DNA from: Oasisia sp. SBJ-2009
Taxonomy: Eukaryota > Annelida > Polychaeta > Sabellida > Siboglinidae
DNA length: 64,000 bases
Assembly (NCBI GenBank): GCA_964017155.1
Contig: OZ024855.1
Span: 3,889,690-3,953,689, forward strand
Direction of reading: 5' to 3'
Positions within the stretch are counted from its first letter, which is position 1; each line of letters starts with the position of its first letter. The notes under the pieces were generated by a model. It was not told where the DNA came from, made no database searches, and saw only the letters and a list, made by a program, of their open reading frames with translations. Below, piece after piece: positions 35,762-50,000 of this stretch. Made by a program: the position numbers and the translations under genes.

Positions 35762-38700
35762 TTGAGGTCGAAAAGACAGCGCGGTCGGCATAAACCAACT
35801 GTTTATCGCTCATTTCGTACGTTCAGCGGAGTAACATGCACCGCTGCGCTTGCGACTGGCACAAATCGCGCTGTCTTTTCGACCTCAAAAGTTTGCCAAG
35901 ACGCGCTGTTTATAAAACATAAATACGCGCAAGATGATTATAATTGAATGAGTTAATTTTATCAAGTATCAAATGTTGGCAAAAATACTGATATAATAGC
36001 AACATTGAGGTGGGTCCGACTTCTACATAAGTGCCAAATAGTGAAATACTGAAAACAAATTGAGAGAATACGTGCTTTTATGAGAGAGTGCGCGTGAAGG
36101 TACGCGCCCGCAAGTCTAGGCATTTATGTACAAGTCGGGCCCACCTCAATTTTGGTATTATAACTGTATCTTTGTCAACATTTGATACTTGATTTTGTTA
36201 ATTCTATCAATTATAATCATCTTGCGCATATTTATGTTTTATAAACAGCGCGTCTTAGCAGACTTTTGAGGTCGAAAAGACAGCGCGGTCGGCATAAACA
36301 AACTGTTTATCGCTCATTTCTTATGTTCAGCGGAGTAACATGCACCGCTGCGCTTGCGACTGGCACAAATCGCGCTGTCTTTTCGACCTCAAAAGTTTGC
36401 CAAGACGCGCTGTTTATAAAACATAAATACGCGCAAGATGATTATAATTGAATGAATGAATTTTATCAAGTATCAAATGTTGGCAAAAATACTGATATAA
36501 TAGCAACATTGAGGTGGGTCCGACTTGTACATAAGTGCCAAATAGTGAAATACTGAAAACAATTGAGAGTATACGTGCTTTTATGAGAGAGTGCGCGTGA
36601 AGGTACGCACCCGCAAGTGTTGGCACTTATGTACAAGTCGGGCCCACCTCAATGTTGGTATAATAACTCTATCTTTGCCAACATTTGATACTTGATTTTG
36701 TTCGTTCTATCAATTATAATCATCTTGCGCATATTTATGTTTTATATACAGCGCGTCTTAGCAGACTTTTGAGGTCGAAAAGACAGCGCGGTCGGCATAA
36801 ACCAACTGTTTATCGCTCATTTCGTACGTTCAGCGGAGTAACATGCACCGCTGCGCTTGCGACTGGCACAAATCGCGCTGTCTTTTCGACCTCAAAAGTT
36901 TGCCAAGACGCGCTGTTTATAAAACATAAATACGCGCAAGATGATTATAATTGAATGAATTAATTTTATCAAGTATCAAATGTTGGCAAAAATACTGATA
37001 TAATAGCAACATTGAGGTGGGTCCGACTTGTACATAAGTGCCAAATAGTGAAATACTGAAAACAATTGAGAGTATACGTGCTTTTATAAGAGAGTGCGCG
37101 TGAAGGTACGAGCCCGCAAGTCTAGGCATTTATGTACAAGTCGGGCCCACCTCAATTTTGGTATGATAACTGTATCTTTGTCAACATTTGATACTTGATT
37201 TTGTTAATTCTATCAATTATAATCATCTTGCGCATATTTATGTTTTATATACAGCGCGTCTTAGCAGACTTTTGAGGTCGAAAAGACAGCGCGGTCGGCA
37301 TAAACAAACTGTTTATCGCTCATTTCGTATGCTCAGCGGAATAACATGCACCGCTGCGCTTGCGACTGGCACAAATCGCGCTGTCTTTTCGACCTCAAAG
37401 GTTTGCCAAGACGCGCTGTTTATAAAACATAAATACGCGCAAGATGATTATAATTGAATGAATTAATTTAATCAAGTATCAAATGTTGGCAAAAATACTG
37501 ATATAATAGCAACATTGAGGTTGGTCCGACTTGTACATAAGTGCCCAATAGTGAAATACTGAAAACAAATTGAGAGTATACGTGCTTTTATGAGAGAGTG
37601 CGCGTGAAGGTACGAGCCCGCAAGTCTAGGCATTTATGTACAAGTCGGGCCCACCTCAATTTTGGTATTATAACTGTATCTTGGTCAACATTTGATACTT
37701 GATTTTGTTAATTCTATCAATTATAATCATCTTGCGCATATTTATGTTTTATATACAGCGCGTCTTAGCAGACTTTTGAGGTCGAAAAGACAGCGCGGTC
37801 GGCATAAACAAACTGTTTATCGCTCATTTCGTATGCTCAGCGGAGTAACATGCACCGCTGCGCTTGCGACTGGCACAAATCGCGCTGTCTTTTCGACCTC
37901 AAAAGTTTGCCAAGACGCGCTGTTTATAAAACATAAATACGCGCAAGATGATTATAATTGAATGAATTAATTTTATCAAGTATCAAATGTTGGCAAAAAT
38001 ACTGATATAATAGCAACATTGAGGTGGGTCCGACTTGTACATAAGTGCCCAATAGTGAAATACTGAAAACAAATTGAGAGTATACGTGCTTTTATGAGAG
38101 AGTGCGCGTGAAGGTACGCGCACGCAAGTCTAGGCATTTATGTACAAGTCGGGTCCACCTCAATTTTGGTATTATAACTGTATCTTTGCCAATATTTGAT
38201 ACTTGATTTTGTTAGTTCTATCAATTATAATCATCTTGCGCATATTTATGTTTTATATACAGCGCGTCTTAGCAGACTTTTGAGGTCGAAAAGACAGCGC
38301 GGTCGGCATAAACCAACTGTTTATCGCTCATTTCGTACGTTCAGCGGAGTAACATGCACCGCTGCGCTTGCGACTGGCACAAATCGCGCTGTCTTTTCGA
38401 CCTCAAAAGTTTGCCAAGACGCGCTGTTTATAAAACATAAATACGCGCAAGATGATTATAATTGAATGAGTTAATTTTATCAAGTATCAAATGTTGGCAA
38501 AAATACTGATATAATAGCAACATTGAGGTGGGTCCGACTTCTACATAAGTGCCAAATAGTGAAATACTGAAAACAAATTGAGAGAATACGTGCTTTTATG
38601 AGAGAGTGCGCGTGAAGGTACGCGCCCGCAAGTCTAGGCATTTATGTACAAGTCGGGCCCACCTCAATTTTGGTATTATAACTGTATCTTTGTCAACATT

Positions 38701-41700
38701 TGATACTTGATTTTGTTAATTCTATCAATTATAATCATCTTGCGCATATTTATGTTTTATAAACAGCGCGTCTTAGCAGACTTTTGAGGTCGAAAAGACA
38801 GCGCGGTCGGCATAAACAAACTGTTTATCGCTCATTTCTTATGTTCAGCGGAGTAACATGCACCGCTGCGCTTGCGACTGGCACAAATCGCGCTGTCTTT
38901 TCGACCTCAAAAGTTTGCCAAGACGCGCTGTTTATAAAACATAAATACGCGCAAGATGATTATAATTGAATGAATGAATTTTATCAAGTATCAAATGTTG
39001 GCAAAAATACTGATATAATAGCAACATTGAGGTGGGTCCGACTTGTACATAAGTGCCAAATAGTGAAATACTGAAAACAATTGAGAGTATACGTGCTTTT
39101 ATGAGAGAGTGCGCGAGAAGGTACGCACCCGCAAGTGTTGGCACTTATGTACAAGTCGGGCCCACCTCAATGTTGGTATAATAACTCTATCTTTGCCAAC
39201 ATTTGATACTTGATTTTGTTCGTTCTATCAATTATAATCATCTTGCGCATATTTATGTTTTATATACAGCGCGTCTTAGCAGACTTTTGAGGTCGAAAAG
39301 ACAGCGCGGTCGGCATAAACCAACTGTTTATCGCTCATTTCGTACGTTCAGCGCAGTAACATGCACCGCTGCGCTTGCGACTGGCACAAATCGCGCTGTC
39401 TTTTCGACCTCAAAAGTTTGCCAAGACGCGCTGTTTATAAAACATAAATACGCGCAAGATGATTATAATTGAATGAATTAATTTTATCAAGTATCAAATG
39501 TTGGCAAAAATACTGATATAATAGCAACATTGAGGTGGGTCCGACTTGTACATAAGTGCCAAATAGTGAAATACTGAAAACAATTGAGAGTATACGTGCT
39601 TTTATAAGAGAGTGCGCGTGAAGGTACGAGCCCGCAAGTCTAGGCATTTATGTACAAGTCGGGCCCACCTCAATTTTGGTATGATAACTGTATCTTTGTC
39701 AACATTTGATACTTGATTTTGTTAATTCTATCAATTATAATCATCTTGCGCATATTTATGTTTTATATACAGCGCGTCTTAGCAGACTTTTGAGGTCGAA
39801 AAGACAGCGCGGTCGGCATAAACAAACTGTTTATCGCTCATTTCGTATGCTCAGCGGAATAACATGCACCGCTGCGCTTGCGACTGGCACAAATCGCGCT
39901 GTCTTTTCGACCTCAAAGGTTTGCCAAGACGCGCTGTTTATAAAACATAAATACGCGCAAGATGATTATAATTGAATGAATTAATTTAATCAAGTATCAA
40001 ATGTTGGCAAAAATACTGATATAATAGCAACATTGAGGTTGGTCCGACTTGTACATAAGTGCCCAATAGTGAAATACTGAAAACAAATTGAGAGTATACG
40101 TGCTTTTATGAGAGAGTGCGCGTGAAGGTACGAGCCCGCAAGTCTAGGCATTTATGTACAAGTCGGGCCCACCTCAATTTTGGTATTATAACTGTATCTT
40201 GGTCAACATTTGATACTTGATTTTGTTAATTCTATCAATTATAATCATCTTGCGCATATTTATGTTTTATATACAGCGCGTCTTAGCAGACTTTTGAGGT
40301 CGAAAAGACAGCGCGGTCGGCATAAACAAACTGTTTATCGCTCATTTCGTATGCTCAGCGGAGTAACATGCACCGCTGCGCTTGCGACTGGCACAAATCG
40401 CGCTGTCTTTTCGACCTCAAAAGTTTGCCAAGACGCGCTGTTTATAAAACATAAATACGCGCAAGATGATTATAATTGAATGAATTAATTTTATCAAGTA
40501 TCAAATGTTGGCAAAAATACTGATATAATAGCAACATTGAGGTGGGTCCGACTTGTACATAAGTGCCCAATAGTGAAATACTGAAAACAAATTGAGAGTA
40601 TACGTGCTTTTATGAGAGAGTGCGCGTGAAGGTACGCGCACGCAAGTCTAGGCATTTATGTACAAGTCGGGTCCACCTCAATTTTGGTATTATAACTGTA
40701 TCTTTGCCAATATTTGATACTTGATTTTGTTAGTTCTATCAATTATAATCATCTTGCGCATATTTATGTTTTATATACAGCGCGTCTTAGCAGACTTTTG
40801 AGGTCGAAAAGACAGCGCGGTCGGCATAAACCAACTGTTTATCGCTCATTTCGTACGTTCAGCGGAGTAACATGCACCGCTGCGCTTGCGACTGGCACAA
40901 ATCGCGCTGTCTTTTCGACCTCAAAAGTTTGCCAAGACGCGCTGTTTATAAAACATAAATACGCGCAAGATGATTATAATTGAATGAGTTAATTTTATCA
41001 AGTATCAAATGTTGGCAAAAATACTGATATAATAGCAACATTGAGGTGGGTCCGACTTCTACATAAGTGCCAAATAGTGAAATACTGAAAACAAATTGAG
41101 AGAATACGTGCTTTTATGAGAGAGTGCGCGTGAAGGTACGCGCCCGCAAGTCTAGGCATTTATGTACAAGTCGGGCCCACCTCAATTTTGGTATTATAAC
41201 TGTATCTTTGTCAACATTTGATACTTGATTTTGTTAATTCTATCAATTATAATCATCTTGCGCATATTTATGTTTTATAAACAGCGCGTCTTAGCAGACT
41301 TTTGAGGTCGAAAAGACAGCGCGGTCGGCATAAACAAACTGTTTATCGCTCATTTCTTATGTTCAGCGGAGTAACATGCACCGCTGCGCTTGCGACTGGC
41401 ACAAATCGCGCTGTCTTTTCGACCTCAAAAGTTTGCCAAGACGCGCTGTTTATAAAACATAAATACGCGCAAGATGATTATAATTGAATGAATGAATTTA
41501 ATCAAGTATCAAATGTTGGCAAAAATACTGATATAATAGCAACATTGAGGTGGGTCCGACTTGTACATAAGTGCCAAATAGTGAAATACTGAAAACAATT
41601 GAGAGTATACGTGCTTTTATGAGAGAGTGCGCGTGAAGGTACGCACCCGCAAGTGTTGGCACTTATGTACAAGTCGGGCCCACCTCAATGTTGGTATAAT

Positions 41701-43315
41701 AACTCTATCTTTGCCAACATTTGATACTTGATTTTGTTCGTTCTATCAATTATAATCATCTTGCGCATATTTATGTTTTATATACAGCGCGTCTTAGCAG
41801 ACTTTTGAGGTCGAAAAGACAGCGCGGTCGGCATAAACCAACTGTTTATCGCTCATTTCGTACGTTCAGCGCAGTAACATGCACCGCTGCGCTTGCGACT
41901 GGCACAAATCGCGCTGTCTTTTCGACCTCAAAAGTTTGCCAAGACGCGCTGTTTATAAAACATAAATACGCGCAAGATGATTATAATTGAATGAATTAAT
42001 TTTATCAAGTATCAAATGTTGGCAAAAATACTGATATAATAGCAACATTGAGGTGGGTCCGACTTGTACATAAGTGCCAAATAGTGAAATACTGAAAACA
42101 ATTGAGAGTATACGTGCTTTTATAAGAGAGTGCGCGTGAAGGTACGAGCCCGCAAGTCTAGGCATTTATGTACAAGTCGGGCCCACCTCAATTTTGGTAT
42201 GATAACTGTATCTTTGTCAACATTTGATACTTGATTTTGTTAATTCTATCAATTATAATCATCTTGCGCATATTTATGTTTTATATACAGCGCGTCTTAG
42301 CAGACTTTTGAGGTCGAAAAGACAGCGCGGTCGGCATAAACAAACTGTTTATCGCTCATTTCGTATGCTCAGCGGAATAACATGCACCGCTGCGCTTGCG
42401 ACTGGCACAAATCGCGCTGTCTTTTCGACCTCAAAGGTTTGCCAAGACGCGCTGTTTATAAAACATAAATACGCGCAAGATGATTATAATTGAATGAATT
42501 AATTTAATCAAGTATCAAATGTTGGCAAAAATACTGATATAATAGCAACATTGAGGTTGGTCCGACTTGTACATAAGTGCCCAATAGTGAAATACTGAAA
42601 ACAAATTGAGAGTATACGTGCTTTTATGAGAGAGTGCGCGTGAAGGTACGAGCCCGCAAGTCTAGGCATTTATGTACAAGTCGGGCCCACCTCAATTTTG
42701 GTATTATAACTGTATCTTGGTCAACATTTGATACTTGATTTTGTTAATTCTATCAATTATAATCATCTTGCGCATATTTATGTTTTATATACAGCGCGTC
42801 TTAGCAGACTTTTGAGGTCGAAAAGACAGCGCGGTCGGCATAAACAAACTGTTTATCGCTCATTTCGTATGCTCAGCGGAGTAACATGCACCGCTGCGCT
42901 TGCGACTGGCACAAATCGCGCTGTCTTTTCGACCTCAAAAGTTTGCCAAGACGCGCTGTTTATAAAACATAAATACGCGCAAGATGATTATAATTGAATG
43001 AATTAATTTTATCAAGTATCAAATGTTGGCAAAAATACTGATATAATAGCAACATTGAGGTGGGTCCGACTTGTACATAAGTGCCCAATAGTGAAATACT
43101 GAAAACAAATTGAGAGTATACGTGCTTTTATGAGAGAGTGCGCGTGAAGGTACGCGCACGCAAGTCTAGGCATTTATGTACAAGTCGGGTCCACCTCAAT
43201 TTTGGTATTATAACTGTATCTTTGCCAATATTTGATACTTGATTTTGTTAGTTCTATTAATTATAATCATCTTGCGCATATTTATGTTTTATATACAGCG
43301 CGTCTTAGCAGACTT
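35762..43315. repeat. Pentameric higher-order repeat, three 2518-bp copies
   Basis: The order a5-a3-a5-a2-a1 occurs three times, starting at anchors 35762, 38280 and 40798 (steps 2518 bp). Members are 35762/36266/36769/37272/37776, 38280/38784/39287/39790/40294 and 40798/41302/41805/42308/42812. Both a5 members carry the private CATAAACCAACTG. The a2 member carries CTCAAAGGTTTG and, downstream, GAGGTTGGTCC. Copies 2 and 3 share extra changes absent from copy 1 (CAGCGCAG in 39287 and 41805; TTAGTTCTATC before 38280 and 40798), so they are the more recent pair. Confidence 0.87.
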
Positions 43316-46300
43316 TTGAGGTCGAAAAGACAGCGCGGTCGGCATAAACAAACTGTTTATCGCTCATTTCGTATGCTCAGCGGAATAACATGCACCGCTG
43401 CGCTTGCGACTGGCACAAATCGCGCTGTCTTTTCGACCTCAAAGGTTTGCCAAGACGCGCTGTTTATAAAACATAAATACGCGCAAGATGATTATAATTG
43501 AATGAATTAATTTAATCAAGTATCAAATGTTGGCAAAAATACTGATATAATAGCAACATTGAGGTGGGTCCGACTTGTACATAAGTGCCCAATAGTGAAA
43601 TACTGAAAACAAATTGAGAGTATACGTGCTTTTATGAGAGAGTGCGCGTGAAGGTACGCGCACGCAAGTCTAGGCATTTATGTACAAGTCGGGTCCACCT
43701 CAATTTTGGTATTATAACTGTATCTTTGCCAACATTTGATACTTGATTTTGTTAGTTCTATTAATTATAATCATCTTGCGCATATTTATGTTTTATGTAC
43801 AGCGCGTCTTAGCAGACTGTTGAGGTCGAAAAGACAGCGCGGTCGGCATAAACAAACTGTTTATCGCTCATTTCTTATGTTCAGCGGAGTAACATGCACC
43901 GCTGCGCTTGCGACTGGCACAAATCGCGCTGTCTTTTCGACCTCAAAAGTTTGCCAAGACGCGCTGTTTATAAAACATAAATACGCGCAAGATGATTATA
44001 ATTGAATGAATGAATTTTATCAAGTATCAAATGTTGGCAAAAATACTGATATAATAGCAACATTGAGGCGGGTCCGACTTGTACATAAGTGCCAAATAGT
44101 GAAATACTGAAAACAATTGAGAGTATACGTGCTTTTATGAGAGAGTGCGCGTGAAGGTACGCGCCCGCAAGTGTTGGCACTTATGCACAAGTCGGGCCCA
44201 CCTAAATGTTGGTATAATAACTCTATCTTTGCCAACATTTGATACTTGATTTTGTTCGTTCTATCAATTATAATCATCTTGCGCATATTTATGTTTTATA
44301 TACAGCGCGTCTTAGCAGACTTTTGAGGTCGAAAAGACAGCGCGGTCGGCATAAACAAACTGTTTATCGCTCATTTCGTACGCTCAGCGGAGTAACATGC
44401 ACCGCTGCGCTTGCGACTGGCACAAATCGCGCTGTCTTTTTGACCTCAAAAGTTTGCCAAGACGCGCTGTTTATAAAACATAAATACGCGCAAGATGATT
44501 ATTAGTGAATGAATTAATTTAATCAAGTATCAAATGTTGGCAAAAATACTGATATAATAGCAACATTGAGGTGGGTCCGACTTGTACATAAGTGCCAAAT
44601 AGTGAAATACTGAAAACAATTGAGAGTATACGTGCTTTTATAAGAGAGTGCGCGTGAAGGTACGAGCCCGCAAGTCTAGGCATTTATGTACAAGTCGGGC
44701 CCACCTCAATTTTGGTATGATAACTGTATCTTTGTCAACATTTGATACTTGATTTTGTTAATTCTATCAATTATAATCATCTTGCGCATATTTATGTTTT
44801 ATATACAGCGCGTCTTAGCAGACTTTTGAGGTCGAAAAGACAGCGCGGTCGGCATAAACAAACTGTTTATCGCTCATTTCGTATGCTCAGCGGAATAACA
44901 TGCACCGCTGCGCTTGCGACTGGCACAAATCGCGCTGTCTTTTCGACCTCAAAGGTTTGCCAAGACGCGCTGTTTATAAAACATAAATACGCGCAAGATG
45001 ATTATAATTGAATGAATTAATTTAATCAAGTATCAAATGTTGGCAAAAATACTGATATAATAGCAACATTGAGGTTGGTCCGACTTGTACATAAGTGCCC
45101 AATAGTGAAATACTGAAAACAAATTGAGAGTATACGTGCTTTTATGAGAGAGTGCGCGTGAAGGTACGAGCCCGCAAGTCTAGGCATTTATGTACAAGTC
45201 GGGCCCACCTCAATTTTGGTATTATAACTGTATCTTGGTCAACATTTGATACTTGATTTTGTTAATTCTATCAATTATAATCATCTTGCGCATATTTATG
45301 TTTTATATACAGCGCGTCTTAGCAGACTTTTGAGGTCGAAAAGACAGCGCGGTCGGCATAAACAAACTGTTTATCGCTCATTTCGTATGCTCAGCGGAGT
45401 AACATGCACCGCTGCGCTTGCGACTGGCACAAATCGCGCTGTCTTTTCGACCTCAAAAGTTTGCCAAGACGCGCTGTTTATAAAACATAAATACGCGCAA
45501 GATGATTATAATTGAATGAATTAATTTTATCAAGTATCAAATGTTGGCAAAAATACTGATATAATAGCAACATTGAGGTGGGTCCGACTTGTACATAAGT
45601 GCCCAATAGTGAAATACTGAAAACAAATTGAGAGTATACGTGCTTTTATGAGAGAGTGCGCGTGAAGGTACGCGCACGCAAGTCTAGGCATTTATGTACA
45701 AGTCGGGTCCACCTCAATTTTGGTATTATAACTGTATCTTTGCCAATATTTGATACTTGATTTTGTTAGTTCTATTAATTATAATCATCTTGCGCATATT
45801 TATGTTTTATATACAGCGCGTCTTAGCAGACTTTTGAGGTCGAAAAGACAGCGCGGTCGGCATAAACAAACTGTTTATCGCTCATTTCGTATGCTCAGCG
45901 GAATAACATGCACCGCTGCGCTTGCGACTGGCACAAATCGCGCTGTCTTTTCGACCTCAAAGGTTTGCCAAGACGCGCTGTTTATAAAACATAAATACGC
46001 GCAAGATGATTATAATTGAATGAATTAATTTAATCAAGTATCAAATGTTGGCAAAAATACTGATATAATAGCAACATTGAGGTGGGTCCGACTTGTACAT
46101 AAGTGCCCAATAGTGAAATACTGAAAACAAATTGAGAGTATACGTGCTTTTATGAGAGAGTGCGCGTGAAGGTACGCGCACGCAAGTCTAGGCATTTATG
46201 TACAAGTCGGGTCCACCTCAATTTTGGTATTATAACTGTATCTTTGCCAACATTTGATACTTGATTTTGTTAGTTCTATTAATTATAATCATCTTGCGCA

Positions 46301-47040
46301 TATTTATGTTTTATGTACAGCGCGTCTTAGCAGACTGTTGAGGTCGAAAAGACAGCGCGGTCGGCATAAACAAACTGTTTATCGCTCATTTCTTATGTTC
46401 AGCGGAGTAACATGCACCGCTGCGCTTGCGACTGGCACAAATCGCGCTGTCTTTTCGACCTCAAAAGTTTGCCAAGACGCGCTGTTTATAAAACATAAAT
46501 ACGCGCAAGATGATTATAATTGAATGAATGAATTTTATCAAGTATCAAATGTTGGCAAAAATACTGATATAATAGCAACATTGAGGCGGGTCCGACTTGT
46601 ACATAAGTGCCAAATAGTGAAATACTGAAAACAATTGAGAGTATACGTGCTTTTATGAGAGAGTGCGCGTGAAGGTACGCGCCCGCAAGTGTTGGCACTT
46701 ATGCACAAGTCGGGCCCACCTAAATGTTGGTATAATAACTCTATCTTTGCCAACATTTGATACTTGATTTTGTTCGTTCTATCAATTATAATCATCTTGC
46801 GCATATTTATGTTTTATATACAGCGCGTCTTAGCAGACTTTTGAGGTCGAAAAGACAGCGCGGTCGGCATAAACAAACTGTTTATCGCTCATTTCGTACG
46901 CTCAGCGGAGTAACATGCACCGCTGCGCTTGCGACTGGCACAAATCGCGCTGTCTTTTTGACCTCAAAAGTTTGCCAAGACGCGCTGTTTATAAAACATA
47001 AATACGCGCAAGATGATTATTAGTGAATGAATTAATTTAA
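43316..47040. repeat. Second pentameric phase, continuation of the 2518-bp period
   Basis: Anchors and classes: 43316 a2, 43820 a3, 44323 a4, 44826 a2, 45330 a1, 45834 a2, 46338 a3, 46841 a4. With the preceding 42308 and 42812, the order a2-a1-a2-a3-a4 occurs twice (42308-44323 and 44826-46841), again 2518 bp apart. Shared markers are TTTATGTACAGCG and GACTGTTGAGG in the a3 member, GAGGCGGGTCC after it, and TTTTTGACC plus GATTATTAGTG in the a4 member. The duplicate ends near 47040, where GTATCAAATG after 44323 is replaced by GTGTCAAATG after 46841. It shares its a2-a1 segment with the block to its left, so one pentamer gave rise to the other by replacing two units. Confidence 0.85.
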
Positions 47041-50000
47041 TCAAGTGTCAAATGTTGGCACAAATACTGATATAATAGCAACATTGAGTTTGGTCCGACT
47101 TCTACATAAGTGCCAAATAGTGAAACACTGAAAACAAATTGAGAGAATACGTGCTTTTATGAGAGAGTGCGCGTGAAGGTACGCGCCCGCAAGTCTAGGC
47201 ATTTATGTACAAGTCGGGCCCACCTCAATTTTGGTATTATAACTGTATCTTTGTCAACATTTGATACTTGATTTTGTTAATTCTATCAATTATAATCATC
47301 TTGCGCATATTTATGTTTTATAAACAGCGCGTCTTAGCAGACTTTTGAGGTCGAAAAGACAGCGCGGTCGGCATAAACAAACTGTTTATCGCTCATTTCG
47401 TATGCTCAGCGGAGTAACATGCACCTCTGCGCTTGCGACTGGCACAAATCGCGCTGTCTTTTCGACCTCAAAAGTTTGCCAAGACGCGCTGTTTATAAAA
47501 CATAAATACGCGCAAGATGATTATAATTGAATGAATTAATTTAATCAAGTATCAAATGTTGGCAAAAATACTGATATAATAGCAACATTGAGGTGGGTCC
47601 GACTTGTACATAAGTGCCAAATAGTGAAATACTGAAAACAAATTGAGAGTATACGTGCTTTTATGAGAGAGTGCGCGTGAAGGTACGAGCCCGCAAGTCT
47701 AGGCATTTATGTACAAGTCGGGCCCACCTCAATTTTGGTATTATAACTGTATCTTTGTCAACATTTGATACTTGATTTTGTTAATTCTATCAATTATAAT
47801 CATCCTGCGCATATTTATGTTTTATATACAGCGCGTCTTAGCAGACTTTTGAGGTCAAAAAGACAGCGCGGTCGGCATAAACAAACTGTTTATCGCTCAT
47901 TTCGTATGCTCAGCGGAATAACATGCACCGCTGCGCTTGCGATTGGCACAAATCGCGCTGTCTTTTCGACCTCAAAAGTTTGCCAAGACGCGCTGTTTAT
48001 AAAACATAAATACGCGCAAGATGATTATAATTGAATGAATTAATTTAATCAAGTATTAAATGTTGACAAAAATATTGATATAATAGCAACATTGAGGTGG
48101 GTCCGACTTGTACATAAGTGCCAAATAGTGAAATACTGAAAACAAATTGAGAGTATACGTGCTTTTATGAGAGAGTGCGCGTGAAGGTACGCGCACGCAA
48201 GTCTAGGCATTTATGTACAAGTCGGGCCCACCTCAATTTTGGTATTATAACTGTATCTTTGCCAACATTTGATACTTGATTTTGTTAATTCTATTAATTA
48301 TAATCATCTTGCGCATATTTATGTTTTATATACAGCGCGTCTTAGCAGACTTTTGAGGTCGAAAAGACAGCGCGGTCGGCATAAACAAACTGTTTATCGC
48401 TCATTTCTTATGTTCAGCGGAGTAACATGCACCGCTGCGCTTGCGACTGGCACAAATCGCGCTGTCTTTTCGACCTCAAAAGTTTGCCAAGACGCGCTGT
48501 TTATAAAACATAAATACGCGCAAGATGATTATAATTGAATGAATGAATTTTATCAAGTATCAAATGTTGGCAAAAATACTGATATAATAGCAACATTGAG
48601 GTGGGTCCGACTTGTACATAAGTGTCAAATAGTGAAATACTGAAAACAATTGAGAGTATACGTGCTTTTATGAGAGAGTGCGCGTGAAGGTACGCGCCCG
48701 CAAGTGTTGGCACTTATGTACAAGTCGGGCCCACTTCAATGTTGGTATAATAACTCTATCTTTGCCAACATTTGATACTTGATTTTGTTCGTTCTATCAA
48801 TTATAATCATCTTGCGCATATTTATGTTTTATATACAGCGCGTCTTAGCAGACTTTTGAGGTCGAAAAGACAGCGCGGTCGGCATAAACAAACTGTTTAT
48901 CGCTCATTTCGTATGCTCAGCGGACTAACATGCACCGCTGCGCTTGCGACTGGCACAAATCGCGCTGTTTTTTCGACCTCAAAAGTTTGCCAAGACGCGC
49001 TGTTTATAAAACATAAATACGCGCAAGATGATTATAATTGAATGAATTAATTTTATCAAGAATCAAATGTTGGCAAAAATACTGATATAATAGCAACATT
49101 GAGGTGGGTCCGACTTGTACATCAGTGCCAAATAGTGAAATACTGAAAACAATTGAGAGTATACGTGCTTTTATGAGAGAGTGCGCGTGAAGGTACGCGC
49201 ACGCAAGTCTAGGCATTTATGTACAAGTCGGGCCCACCTCAATTTTGGTATTATAACTGTATCTTTGCCAACATTTGATACTTGATTTTGTTAATTCTAT
49301 TAATTATAATCATCTTGCGCATATTTATGTTTTATATACAGCGCGTCTTAGCAGACTTTTGAGGTCGAAAAGACAGCGCGGTCGGCATAAACAAACTGTT
49401 TATCGCTCATTTCTTATGTTCAGCGGAGTAACATGCACCGCTGCGCTTGCGACTGGCACAAATCGCGCTGTCTTTTCGACCTCAAAAGTTTGCCAAGACG
49501 CGCTGTTTATAAAACATAAATACGCGCAAGATGATTATAATTGAATGAATGAATGTTATCAAGTATCAAATGTTGGCAAAAATACTGATATAATAGCAAC
49601 ATTGAGGTGGGTCCGACTTGTACATAAGTGCCAAATAGTGAAATACTGAAAACAATTGAGAGTATACGTGCTTTTATGAGAGAGTGCGCGTGAAGGTACG
49701 CGCCCGCAAGTGTTGGCACTTATGTACAAGTCGGGCCCACCTCAATGTTGGTATAATAACTCTATCTTTGCCAACATTTGATACTTGATTTTGTTCGTTC
49801 TATCAATTATAATCATCTTGCGCATATTTATGTTTTATATACAGCGCGTCTTAGCAGACTTTTGAGGTCGAAAAGACAGCGCGGTCGGCATAAACAAACT
49901 GTTTATCGCTCATTTCGTACGTTCAGCGGAGTAACATGCACCGCTGCGCTAGCGACTGGCACAAATCGCGCTGTCTTTTCGACCTCAAAAGTTTGCCAAG

